A DNA stretch of 64,000 nucleotides from assembly GCF_002831585.1 (NCBI RefSeq), contig NZ_CP025113.1, positions 1,984,001 through 2,048,000 of the forward strand, written 5' to 3'. The DNA comes from Bradyrhizobium sp. SK17. GTDB taxonomy: Bacteria > Pseudomonadota > Alphaproteobacteria > Rhizobiales > Xanthobacteraceae. The notes under the pieces are model-generated. The model had not been told where the DNA came from. It made no database searches and saw only the letters and a list, made by a program, of their open reading frames with translations. Numbering within the stretch: the first letter of the stretch is position 1; each line of letters begins with the position of its first letter. This document shows, piece by piece, positions 20,380-29,203 of this stretch. The translations under genes and the position numbers were made by a program.

Positions 20380-20653
20380 GGACACCACGCATAGGACTGT
20401 GGCGCCGCGAATTCAACCAATCAGCATGCGGCCGGGCTTGATCGCGGGTTGCAATTGCTGCGAGTTCCGGATTTGGCCAAAGCGGGTGGCCGGCAAATCA
20501 CACCAATATCTCAGTGACATAAGAGATAACTGGCGCGCCATTCCTTCGAAGAGGCGCTCGAGCATGCAGGCCCTGTCGCAGCAGGAGAACCTGCTCGCCA
20601 TGTCCGACGACAAACACCCGGTGATCGCCATCAGTGCGGCCGGGAGAGTGAGA

Positions 20654-21028
20654 ATGTCGGACAGGTCCGTGCTTGCCTGCATCGTCGTTAGCGGGCTGAT
20701 CCTTGGTGTGCTCGGTGCGACCGTGCACGCGCAGACGCCGTCGAGCTGCAAGGAACCGCAGACGGGCACTACGCGCGCCCCGATGCTGTCGCCGCCGCTC
20801 GCCAATGTGGTGACGGGCACCGGACGGCTGCAATTCTATTCGGCGCCGAACCTGCACTGTCCGGTCAGCGGCGTGTTCGTCATTCCGAATGACGAGCTCG
20901 TTGCCTATGCGCAAACCAATGATGGCTGGTCGTCGGTGATGTACGTCAATCCACGGACCGGCAATGACGTCTCGGGTTGGGTGCGGTCGGCGCGGCTGAA
21001 GGCAACCGGAACTGTTGGTTCAAAGTAG
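20654..21028 (+). CDS. Small secreted SH3-like domain protein
   Basis: A 124-residue protein. I choose the ATG at 20654 because GGGAGAG lies five bases upstream and this start gives a clean signal peptide (SVLACIVVSGLILGVLGATVHA, cut at about residue 26). Upstream in-frame ATGs at 20564 and 20600 would make an unusually long leader. The mature part (GRLQFYSAPNLHCPVSGVFVIPNDELVAYAQTNDGWSSVMYV, GWVRSARL) resembles a bacterial SH3 domain. Two cysteines (C33 and C69 region) could form a disulfide. Function unknown; probably periplasmic. Confidence 0.7.
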   Translation: MSDRSVLACIVVSGLILGVLGATVHAQTPSSCKEPQTGTTRAPMLSPPLANVVTGTGRLQFYSAPNLHCPVSGVFVIPNDELVAYAQTNDGWSSVMYVNPRTGNDVSGWVRSARLKATGTVGSK

Positions 21029-21458
21029 CATGTGACAGCGCGCGCGAATGGCCACGGTCCGCCGCGGCGTGCGAGCAACGCGCAGCGATTCACGCTGTCA
21101 TCCAGCTGTTGCCGAGCGGCGCCGGGCGCGCGCATTAACCTCCATAAGTTGAATTTCTTGACGGCTCGCGCGTGAAGTTGGAGGGTTGCCGCAACGACGG
21201 GCGTCCAGGCGCGCATCGGACTTGAGACTCTCGATTGGCTTGACGTGACTGCGACGGCGGCCCCGGCGTAGCGCGCGGTGCGACATGAGGGGACAAGCTC
21301 GTCGATACATGAAAATCATTGATATTGGCGTCTCGCGACGCCGTGGCGATTGGACAGAGATCAAGTGGCTGACCATGCTGAACTCAACGTCGCATACTGC
21401 TTGCCAGGCTAGCCATCCGCGTGACGCGCAGGCGCGTCCGCCAATTTCCGTGCGCTAG
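21029..21458. other. Intergenic region, no gene seen
   Basis: The 430 bp between the SH3-like gene and the GNAT gene contain short open frames only, with Arg-rich or low-quality translations and no ribosome sites. Base composition is more AT-rich around 21300-21330. I see no strong promoter pair, hairpin or repeat. It forms the left border of the polysaccharide locus. Confidence 0.5.
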
Positions 21459-22598
21459 ATGTTGCAACGCGGGCCGCAAACGCAGATTGATGCGCAGCCT
21501 CCGCGCAAGGGCGCTGTCCGCCCGATGGCGGATGCCGATGTGCCGGCGGTTGCGCGCCTCTTCCTCAAGGTATTCAGGAATGTCGACAAGGAGGCGAGCC
21601 CGGATCTCGAGGAGTACCTGCGCGCGCTCACCCTTGGCTCTCCGTGCTACAGTGCGCCTGCCGGCACGCATGTCTATCAACAGCAGGACGGGCGGATCCG
21701 CAGCGCGCTGCTCACCGTTCCCATGCAGTTCGTCGCTTGCGGCGATGTCGTGCCCGGACGGTTGCTCGGCGTCTTCATGACCGACGCCAACAAGGAGGCT
21801 GCCGGCGCGGCGCAGCTTATCCTTGCGCTGCGGCCGAAACGCGCCGACTTCTCCTTCTGCGACAGCGCCTCGCCGACCAGTGCCAATCATTTGCTGGCGA
21901 TCGGCGGCAAGCCCATTCCGGTGCAGAACCTCGAATGGTCGCGCAGCTTTCGCCCCTTGGGCGCGCTCGCCGGACGCTTTTCGCTGCGGTTCTTGCGCCG
22001 AAACGATCCGGGCTTCGCCACGCTGGTTCGTCCCATCGATGCGTTGCTGAGCCGGATGCGCGGTGGCGACGCCGCCGTGCAGGCCGACGGCACCAACGTG
22101 GTGGAGATGTCCGTCCCCGCGTTTCTCGCGCATGCGCCGCGGCTGATCGCCCATCATGCGGTCCGGCCGCTGTGGTCGGAGGAGGAGCTTGGCTGGCTGG
22201 TCGCGCTCGCGGCGCGCAACACCAAGCTCGGCGCCTTCACCATCCGCTCGATCGAGGACCGCGCCGGCGCCGTGATCGGCGCCTTCGTCTACTATGCGGC
22301 GCCGGGGCGAACCGCGCATGTCCTCAACATCCTGGCGCTCCAGGGCCAGGAGATCACCGTGCTGGACGCGATGTTCCGCCATCTCGAAAGCACCGGCCAC
22401 GTCGAAGCGCGCGGCCGTGCGCAGCCCGCGCTGATGGCGGGGCTCGCATTGCAGCGCTGGCTCGTCTTCCGGCACCGGGCGTTTGCCGTTGCGGTGACGC
22501 GGATTGCCGAGGTGAGTGACGCCGTTGCGCGTGGCGACATCTATCTCGGCGGCCTCGCCGGCGAGGACTGGAGCCGGCTGATGTGCGATTTTGGCTGA
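21459..22598 (+). CDS. GNAT-like acyltransferase of the polysaccharide locus
   Basis: A 379-residue cytoplasmic protein. The N-terminal VRPMADADVPAVARLFLKVFR has the pattern of a GNAT acetyltransferase beta1-alpha1. The C-terminal half (GAFTIRSIEDRAGAVIGAFVYYAAPGRTAHVLNIL) looks like a second acyltransferase-type fold with strands typical of GNAT beta4-beta5. It overlaps the next glycosyltransferase by eight bases, so they are co-expressed. A role in acylating a sugar or amino-sugar precursor is inference. A start at MADADVP (21525) is also possible. Confidence 0.6.
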   Translation: MLQRGPQTQIDAQPPRKGAVRPMADADVPAVARLFLKVFRNVDKEASPDLEEYLRALTLGSPCYSAPAGTHVYQQQDGRIRSALLTVPMQFVACGDVVPGRLLGVFMTDANKEAAGAAQLILALRPKRADFSFCDSASPTSANHLLAIGGKPIPVQNLEWSRSFRPLGALAGRFSLRFLRRNDPGFATLVRPIDALLSRMRGGDAAVQADGTNVVEMSVPAFLAHAPRLIAHHAVRPLWSEEELGWLVALAARNTKLGAFTIRSIEDRAGAVIGAFVYYAAPGRTAHVLNILALQGQEITVLDAMFRHLESTGHVEARGRAQPALMAGLALQRWLVFRHRAFAVAVTRIAEVSDAVARGDIYLGGLAGEDWSRLMCDFG

Positions 22599-23610
22599 GG
22601 CGGATCACGCGATGGCAGTGTCGGTCATTCTCAAGGCGCTCAACGAGGAGGCACGGATCGGGCCTGCGCTCGAGAGCGTGCTGGCTGCGCTGGAGGGTAT
22701 CGGCGGCGAGGCCATCGTGGCCGACGGCGGTTCGCGCGACCAGACGCTCGCCATCGCGGCCAAATATCCCGTCCGAATCGTGCAGCTCGAGCCTGCGATC
22801 GCACCGAGCTGCGGCATCGGCCCGCAACTCGGCTTCCAGTACAGCCGCGAGCCGTTCATCTGTCTGATGGACGGCGACATGCTGCTGGATCCCGGCTTCC
22901 TGCCCGACGCACTCGCCTGGCTCGCGAACAATCCGGGCGCAGCGGGCGTCACCGGACACGTCGTCGAGATGAACGACACCAGTCTCGAATATGTCCGGCG
23001 CGGCCGCAGGGTCTCGCCGGAGAACCGGATCGGGGAAATCGACCGCATGAATGGCGGCGGTCTCTACCGGCGCGCGGCGATCGAGCAGGTCGGCTATCTG
23101 TCGGACCGCAATCTGCACGGCTACGAGGAGTTCGATCTCGGCGTCCGGCTGCGGGCGCGCGGCTGGACGCTGCACCGCCTCGACCGCAGCTTCGTCCGGC
23201 ATTTCGGGCATGCGGTCAACGCCTATGCGCTGCTCGTCCGGCGCTGGAAGTCGGGCTATCTGCGCGGCATCGGCGAGCTGCTGCGCGCCGCGTTCGGCAA
23301 GCCGCAGTGGAAGCAACTGGTTCAGGAACTGCCCGAGCTGAAGCTGTGGGGCGCGGTCTATCTGTGGCTGGCCGCGATGGTCGTGCTGCCGTTCCTGACT
23401 TCGCCGCCTGGATTGGGGCTTGCGATCGATGCGGCGATGATTGCCGGCGTCATCGGCCTGATGAGTGTGCGCCAGCGCAGCCTGACGCTCGGGCTCTATG
23501 CGGTCGTCGCGTGGCTGTTCCACGCCGCGGCGCTACCGCTCGGCTTCTTCCACAGCCGGCAGGCTCCGGCGGCCTGGATCGACAGCCGCGTCGTCCGGGA
23601 CAATCCCTGA
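22591..23610 (+). CDS. Family 2 glycosyltransferase with C-terminal membrane segments
   Basis: A 339-residue protein. The GT-A fold is shown by VSVILKALNEEARIGPALESV, VADGGSRDQT and the DxD-type LMDGDM; GGGLYRRAAIEQVGYL and YEEFDLGVRLRARGW follow at the acceptor side. Residues about 255-325 contain hydrophobic helices that would hold it at the membrane. It adds a sugar to a lipid-linked oligosaccharide by inference. The start overlaps the GNAT gene, and the 3' end overlaps the convergent flippase gene by 78 bp. Confidence 0.88.
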   Translation: MAEADHAMAVSVILKALNEEARIGPALESVLAALEGIGGEAIVADGGSRDQTLAIAAKYPVRIVQLEPAIAPSCGIGPQLGFQYSREPFICLMDGDMLLDPGFLPDALAWLANNPGAAGVTGHVVEMNDTSLEYVRRGRRVSPENRIGEIDRMNGGGLYRRAAIEQVGYLSDRNLHGYEEFDLGVRLRARGWTLHRLDRSFVRHFGHAVNAYALLVRRWKSGYLRGIGELLRAAFGKPQWKQLVQELPELKLWGAVYLWLAAMVVLPFLTSPPGLGLAIDAAMIAGVIGLMSVRQRSLTLGLYAVVAWLFHAAALPLGFFHSRQAPAAWIDSRVVRDNP

Positions 23611-24915
23611 CACCGTGGCGGGGATGCCGGCCTCGTCCGCATCCTGACGGCTGCGGCGTGCGAGCCGCAGCAGAGCCAGCCACGCGGTGATCACGAGCGA
23701 TCCCTCGATCACATAGAGCGCGACGAAGGTCCCGATCGGCGCGTCAAGCCATGTCGCCGCGGCGATGAGGCCGCTGCCGAGCAGGTTGGTGCTGTTCATG
23801 ATCAAGGCGCGTGTGCCTTGCCGTCCCGACGCCCCCAGCAAATCCATCGCCACCGCCCAGGCGCCGATCAGGATGATCGTGCCGGAAAGACAGCGCACGA
23901 AGAATGCGAGGTCGTGGTACTCGCGGCCGAACAGCCGCGGCAGTTCGGGTGCCAGCGCGAACAGGATCAGGAACGTCGCAAGACCGAGGCCGAGAGCCGC
24001 GGCCAGCGCGTGTTTCGCCGCGGGCAATGCCAGGTGCAGGCCGTCGCGGCTGGCGCGCGCGAAGCGCGGATAGATCAGCCGGTTGAAGGCGTCGATCGAC
24101 AGATAGCTGCTGTCCATGATGCGCCGGGCCACGCCGTAGCTGCCGACGGTCTCGATCGGCGTGAACAGGCCGATCACGAACAGGTCGACGTTGGACCGGA
24201 TCGCGCGCACGACGAACTGGGAGCTGAACAGGATGCCCGAGCGCAGCTCCTCGCGCAGGATCCTGAATCGTGGTCGGCCAAGCGGCAGCAGCCACAGCAG
24301 TCCGAGCAGCGCATAGAGCAGGTGTCCGCAAAACTGCCACACCGCCCATTCCGCCAGGCTCGAGACGTGAAACACGATGCAGGCAAGCGCCGCCGTGGCG
24401 GTGCGCGCGATCGCGAAGCCGACCACCGAGCGGTTTGCCGAGCGGACCTGTCCGAGGCCGAGGAACACGGTCTCGACAAGCAGGATCAACCGGACCAGCA
24501 CGACATTGCCGACGAACAGCAAGGCGATGGTCGAGATCGCGACCGAGGGGCCGGCGCCCATGCTGGTCCACGACACCATCGCCGCGATGCCGCCGAGCAC
24601 GAGCACCGCGCCGGTAAGTCCGATCAGCAGAATATTGTGGCCGAGCAGATCGGGATAACTCGCCGGCTCACGCGCGACCCTGCGCAGCAGGCAGTCGGAG
24701 GCGCCGAGACCGCAGATCTGAACCGCGATCGCGGTCACCGCCGAAATCTGCACGAACAGGCCGAACTCGGCCGGCCCGAGTGCGCGCGCCAGAATCGCAA
24801 AGGTCACGAGCTGGGCGAGGCTCGCCGCAGCCAGCGATCCGCTCGACAGCAGATAGCTGACCATCATCGGCGCGGCCGTCGAGATCGTTCGGCTGATGGC
24901 ACTGAAACGCAGCAA
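23533..24915 (-). CDS. Oligosaccharide flippase (Wzx/MATE-like)
   Basis: A 460-residue integral membrane protein with about 12-14 helices. The N-terminal SLAQLVTFAILARALGPAEFGLFVQISA is typical of PST/Wzx flippases, which move undecaprenyl-linked repeat units across the inner membrane. The hydrophilic tail (last 45 residues) is encoded by the 78 bp shared with the convergent GT2 gene. It is divergently transcribed from the wzz-like gene across a 721-bp regulatory gap. Confidence 0.87.
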   Translation of the reverse strand: MLRFSAISRTISTAAPMMVSYLLSSGSLAAASLAQLVTFAILARALGPAEFGLFVQISAVTAIAVQICGLGASDCLLRRVAREPASYPDLLGHNILLIGLTGAVLVLGGIAAMVSWTSMGAGPSVAISTIALLFVGNVVLVRLILLVETVFLGLGQVRSANRSVVGFAIARTATAALACIVFHVSSLAEWAVWQFCGHLLYALLGLLWLLPLGRPRFRILREELRSGILFSSQFVVRAIRSNVDLFVIGLFTPIETVGSYGVARRIMDSSYLSIDAFNRLIYPRFARASRDGLHLALPAAKHALAAALGLGLATFLILFALAPELPRLFGREYHDLAFFVRCLSGTIILIGAWAVAMDLLGASGRQGTRALIMNSTNLLGSGLIAAATWLDAPIGTFVALYVIEGSLVITAWLALLRLARRSRQDADEAGIPATVSGIVPDDAAVDPGRRSLPAVEEAER

Positions 24916-25636
24916 TGATCCACGGCCTCTGGTTGGCGGTCGATCCCCATCGACACTCTATCAGGCCGGCGCGCACTTGATATCGCGCGCGGAACGCCGT
25001 TCGAAATTGACGTTAACGTCGACGCGATGCGCGTCGGTGACATGAGCCATCGTCGGCGAAGTGGCGCGACAGTTGCGCGGTCACGTGTGGTGTGCCGATC
25101 GCGGCGCACAGATTCATGTGCGCGTCGAATTGAGATCGTTCGACCGGTCGCGCTCGGCCATCGATCTCGAGTTCGTCGTCCGGATCGGGCGCGCGTGCAT
25201 CGCATGAGGACGATCGACGTCGTCGATTCCGGATTCAATTCAAGATTGATCTTGGCTTCACATCAATACGGCGTCAGGCATCAGTCCTGATGGAGATATA
25301 ACCATAGATGCACTCATTCGGATTTTCGATAGTAAGGTTAACGCTAACACCTAACGCTAAAAGCCACTTAAAGTTGTTTGGGTTTTCGGGAGGAGGATAG
25401 TGGGCCGCGCCGGGTCGTTGATCGTCCGGCGGACATGAAATCGAGGATGTCATGCAGCCTTCGGCCCCGATCCCCGTGAGTTTGCGCAGCAACAAGCCCA
25501 ACGGCTTGGCCGTCGATCCGATCATGCCAAGGAATGCGTGCAATGCCGCCGGAGACTTCCGCGGCGGCCCGCGCGGCTGCAACCGGGCCTGACGACTCCA
25601 GGCTCGCCGGTGTCCTCCCCTTTGAAACCAACCGAC
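24916..25636. promoter_or_regulatory. 721-bp divergent regulatory region with palindromes and direct repeats
   Basis: No gene is seen between the flippase and the wzz-like gene. Notable sequence: a perfect 12-bp palindrome GACGTTAACGTC (25009-25020), directly followed by GACGCG-ATG-CGCGTC (25021-25035), and two copies of TAACGCTAA 13 bp apart (25339-25347 and 25352-25360) in an AT-rich stretch. Their placement between two divergent polysaccharide genes suggests operator sites, but no regulator is known. The 25300-25380 section is the most promoter-like. Confidence 0.45.
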
Positions 25637-27079
25637 ATGTACACAGCAACTGACAACAGCAGGCCGCAGCGCAGCGATACCATTCCCTATCGAATGGCCG
25701 GCGGGATCACGTCTGCGCAGGGCGTCGCGATCAACGCGATGCAGGTCGCCGGTTGGCTGCTTCATGGCTGGCGATGGATCCTGGTCGCGGCTCTCGCCGG
25801 TGCGATTGCCGGCGTCGGTGCGACGCAACTCGTGACGCCCCGGTTCACCGCGATCACCGATCTCACGATCTCGCCGTCCAATCTGCAAGTCACCCCGAAC
25901 GATCTCTACGCGACCAATATCCAGAGCGACAGCCAGATCCTGGATGTCGAGAGCAAGATGCGCTCGATCACGTCCGGAAATGTCCTGCTCCGCGTGATCG
26001 ACAAGCTCGGCCTCGCAAACGATCCCGAATTTGCCGACAAGATGCGTCTGTTCGACCTCAGCTGGCTGTTCGATCGCAACGTCTCCGACGCCGCCCGGCG
26101 CAACGATCTGATCGGCCTGCTCGCCAAGCGGATCAACGTGGTGCGACAGGAGCGATCCTATGTCGTGACGTTGTCGGTCTGGGCGAGCGAGCCGGCGATG
26201 GCGGCGAAGCTCGCGAACTCCATCGCCACGACGTTCCGCGAGGAGGTGGTTCGTGCCGACGCGGAGCGGGCCGGTCGCGTGGCGCAGGGGCTGACAGCGC
26301 GGCTCGGCGAGCTCAAGGCCGCGGCGACCGAGGCCGACGACCGCACCGAAGCATTCCGGCGAGCCCATGGCTTGCAGCAAGGGCCGTCCAAGCAGCCGCT
26401 GAGCACCGACGCCATGGAGCGGATGAACGGCAAGCTGACCGATGCCAAGGCACGCCTCGCCGAGGCGGAGGCCCGCTACAATGAGGTCTCGCGCGCCGTG
26501 TCGCTCTACGGCGTGCAGGCCGGCGCGGTGCAGTCGCAGACCCTGTCGGGATTGCTCGCCGACGAGGCGGCGCTGCGCAGGCAGATCGCGACCCTCACCC
26601 AGACCCTGGGGCCGCGCCATCCCGCGATGCTGAACGCGATGGCCGAGGCCGATGCCCTCAACAAGGCGATCAAGTCCGAGACCGAGCGGCTGCGCCGTGC
26701 CGCCCGCTTCGAGGTCGATCAGGCCAAGGTGGCGCTCGACACGCTGAACGAGGAAACGCGCACCTTGCGCGGCAACGTGTCGGTCGACGATCAGGCCCAG
26801 GTGAAGCTGCGCGAGCTGGAGCGCGAGGCAAGCGCCAAGACCGCGCTTTACCAGACCTTCCTGACCCGCTCCGGCGAGGCCGCCGAACGGCAGCAGATCG
26901 ACGCCACCGACGTGCGGGTCATCTCGCCCGCGGTCGCGCCGTTCCGCCGGACCTGGCCGCCCCGTCCGATCATCGCGGCTGCGGCGGGTGCGGCGTTGGG
27001 ACTGCTGCTGTGCGCGGCCGCACTCGCCGGCCTCGGCTATCTCGCGGCACTCCGTCTCGCCGGGAGCAGGGCGACATGA
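25637..27079 (+). CDS. Polysaccharide co-polymerase / chain-length protein (Wzz/GumC type)
   Basis: A 480-residue protein. TM1 (WILVAALAGAIAGVGATQLV) follows a short cytoplasmic start, then a long periplasmic region with coiled coils (residues about 210-390), and TM2 near the end (IIAAAAGAALGLLLCAAALAGLGYL). This is the PCP architecture that sets chain length. There is no C-terminal tyrosine-kinase domain, so any BY-kinase must be separate. I start at MYTATDN because the upstream frame is Arg-rich and lacks a site. It overlaps the next gene (ATGA). Confidence 0.9.
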   Translation: MYTATDNSRPQRSDTIPYRMAGGITSAQGVAINAMQVAGWLLHGWRWILVAALAGAIAGVGATQLVTPRFTAITDLTISPSNLQVTPNDLYATNIQSDSQILDVESKMRSITSGNVLLRVIDKLGLANDPEFADKMRLFDLSWLFDRNVSDAARRNDLIGLLAKRINVVRQERSYVVTLSVWASEPAMAAKLANSIATTFREEVVRADAERAGRVAQGLTARLGELKAAATEADDRTEAFRRAHGLQQGPSKQPLSTDAMERMNGKLTDAKARLAEAEARYNEVSRAVSLYGVQAGAVQSQTLSGLLADEAALRRQIATLTQTLGPRHPAMLNAMAEADALNKAIKSETERLRRAARFEVDQAKVALDTLNEETRTLRGNVSVDDQAQVKLRELEREASAKTALYQTFLTRSGEAAERQQIDATDVRVISPAVAPFRRTWPPRPIIAAAAGAALGLLLCAAALAGLGYLAALRLAGSRAT

Positions 27080-28401
27080 TGGCGTCGGGAGACATGCGCG
27101 AAGCTGGAGCGATCAGTGTGCTCGGACCGCCGCTGTTCATGGCGACGCTGCTGTTCTACCTTATCACGCTGACGCCGTTCATCGACCTGTCGGCAGCCAA
27201 TGCGGGTGATCCCGCCGCCGACAAGTCGAGCACGATCAATCAGATCGTCTTCCTCGGATTGACCGCAAGCCTGTGGTTGACCGCGCTCAGCTCGCCGGCA
27301 CGTCATCTCGTCGTGCGTCCCCGCAGCTTCCTGATCGTGACGGTGCTGTGGTTCGCGCTGGTCTCGGCCATTTCGATGCATCCGGACATCGCGCTGAAGC
27401 GCGTCGTGCTGGCGTCGCTGACGATCGTCAATGCCGGCATCTTCCTGCTGCTGCCGCGTTCTGAGCGGCAGTTCGCCGGCATGCTGGCGATGTGCTGCCT
27501 CGGCACGCTGGCGCTCGCCTACATCGGCGTTGCGCTGTGGCCGCAGCTTGCGATCCACCAGGCGAGCGAGATCCGCGAGCCGATGAACGCCGGGCTATGG
27601 CGCGGTCATTTCGCACACAAGAACGTCGCGGCCGCGGCGATGGTGCTGATCAGCTTCGCCGGGCTCTATTTGTACGGCACCGGCCGCCGCATCGTCGGCG
27701 GAGCGATCACGCTGCTGGCGGTCGTGTTCCTGGCCCATACCGGCGGCAAGTCGTCGACCGCGGCGCTGCCGGGCATTCTGGTGATCGCCTGGATATTCGA
27801 GCGGTGGCGGGCGATCCGCATCCCGATGGTCTTCCTGGGGATCGCGGCCTTCAACGTCGTCACGATCGGTTGCTCGGTCTCGCCGACGATGCGCGAGCTG
27901 GTCGCAAGCCTCGGGATCGATCCGACCTTCACCAACCGCATCGACATCTGGCGGGTCGGCGCCGCCGCCGTCGCGGACCGCCCGTTCACCGGATATGGCT
28001 TCCAGCTGTTCTGGCAGACCGACGAGATGGTCTACAAGGCCGGGGGCGGAGCGAGCTGGGCGGTCGCTGCCTTCAACGCGCACAATGCCTATCTCGATGC
28101 CGCGATCACGACCGGCATACCGGGTCTCATCCTCACCCTCGTGTTGCTCGTCTGGCTGCCGCTGCGCGACGTGTCGCGCGCGGAGACGCGCGGCAATGAC
28201 CCCGCGCTGACCCGCCTGTTCACCCGGATCTGGCTGTACGGCGTGTTCTCGGCCTGTGTCGAGAGCCTGTATTTCCAGTCCGGCAGTCTGGTCTGGTTCA
28301 TGTTGATCGTTTCGATCTTCGGGCTTCGCTTGCAGGCGAGTGCGCATGAGATCCGCGACGGTGAAGCCGTGATGCCTGTCGGGGAGACGGCCCATGCGTA
28401 G
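27076..28401 (+). CDS. O-antigen ligase / Wzy-like polymerase
   Basis: A 441-residue membrane protein with about 11 hydrophobic helices and a large periplasmic loop before the C-terminal helices (RIDIWRVGAAAVADRPFTGYGFQLFWQ, NAHNAYLDAAITTGIPG). The GYGF and HNAYLD segments are the conserved part of the O-antigen ligase/Wzy superfamily. It polymerises or ligates repeat units at the periplasmic face. It starts inside the end of the wzz-like gene (ATGA overlap) and overlaps the deacetylase gene by eight bases. Confidence 0.88.
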   Translation: MMASGDMREAGAISVLGPPLFMATLLFYLITLTPFIDLSAANAGDPAADKSSTINQIVFLGLTASLWLTALSSPARHLVVRPRSFLIVTVLWFALVSAISMHPDIALKRVVLASLTIVNAGIFLLLPRSERQFAGMLAMCCLGTLALAYIGVALWPQLAIHQASEIREPMNAGLWRGHFAHKNVAAAAMVLISFAGLYLYGTGRRIVGGAITLLAVVFLAHTGGKSSTAALPGILVIAWIFERWRAIRIPMVFLGIAAFNVVTIGCSVSPTMRELVASLGIDPTFTNRIDIWRVGAAAVADRPFTGYGFQLFWQTDEMVYKAGGGASWAVAAFNAHNAYLDAAITTGIPGLILTLVLLVWLPLRDVSRAETRGNDPALTRLFTRIWLYGVFSACVESLYFQSGSLVWFMLIVSIFGLRLQASAHEIRDGEAVMPVGETAHA

Positions 28402-29203
28402 CCCCACATCGTTCCTGCCCGAGACGGCATCGCGCCTGCCGCACACGATCGACCGGTTCGCCGGTCGTCTGACCAACAGGTTGCTCCGGGCGGCGCCCTG
28501 GCAGCTCATCGAGGTCCCGACCCGCGAACCGATCGTCTCCTTCACGTTCGACGATGTACCGGACTCCGCGCTCCGTGTCGGTGCGGCAATCCTGGAGGCG
28601 TGCGGCGTGCGCGGCACGTTCTACATCTCGGGTGGCCTCGAGGGCCAAGTCGAGCCGGATCGCACCCTGATCGATGCTGCGGGCTGTAGGGAGCTCGTCG
28701 CGCGCGGTCACGAGATCGGCTGCCACACTTACGGCCATCGCGACATCAGGCATCTCGATCGCGCGAGCCTCGCCGCTGATCTCGCGGACAACGCGCGCTA
28801 TCTCGATGCGGTCGATCCGCGCCGCGGCCGGCGCAATTTCGCCTATCCCTACAACAGCGGCAGCCTCGGCAAGCGGTCGATGCTGGCCGATTCGTACCGG
28901 ACCTGCCGCGCGGGCGGCGAAGCCATCAACCGCGGGCCGACCGATCCGACCTTTCTCAAGGCAATCGAGATCCGCCAGCCCGAGACGCTGGTGGCGGGAT
29001 TGACCCGCTGGATCGACGCGCTGATCGCGGATCCGGGCTGGCTGATCCTCTTCACTCACGACATCTCGCCGACGCCTACGCCCTATGGGGCTAGTCCCGC
29101 GGCGTTCGAACGGCTGGTGGCGCATGCGGTGGAGCGCGGCTGCTGCGTGTTGACCGTCGATGCTGCGCTCGACCGCATGGGATTCCGGGAGGCTGGGCAA
29201 TGA
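28394..29203 (+). CDS. Polysaccharide deacetylase (NodB-homology, CE4)
   Basis: A 269-residue protein with the CE4 motifs in order: SFTFDDVPD (motif 1, catalytic Asp pair), HTYGHRDIRHL (motif 2, metal His residues) and the FAYPYNSG segment (motif 3). No signal peptide is visible, so it would act in the cytoplasm or at the inner face on N-acetylated sugar intermediates. It sits inside the coupled run and overlaps the GT4 gene by four bases. Confidence 0.9.
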   Translation: MRSPTSFLPETASRLPHTIDRFAGRLTNRLLRAAPWQLIEVPTREPIVSFTFDDVPDSALRVGAAILEACGVRGTFYISGGLEGQVEPDRTLIDAAGCRELVARGHEIGCHTYGHRDIRHLDRASLAADLADNARYLDAVDPRRGRRNFAYPYNSGSLGKRSMLADSYRTCRAGGEAINRGPTDPTFLKAIEIRQPETLVAGLTRWIDALIADPGWLILFTHDISPTPTPYGASPAAFERLVAHAVERGCCVLTVDAALDRMGFREAGQ

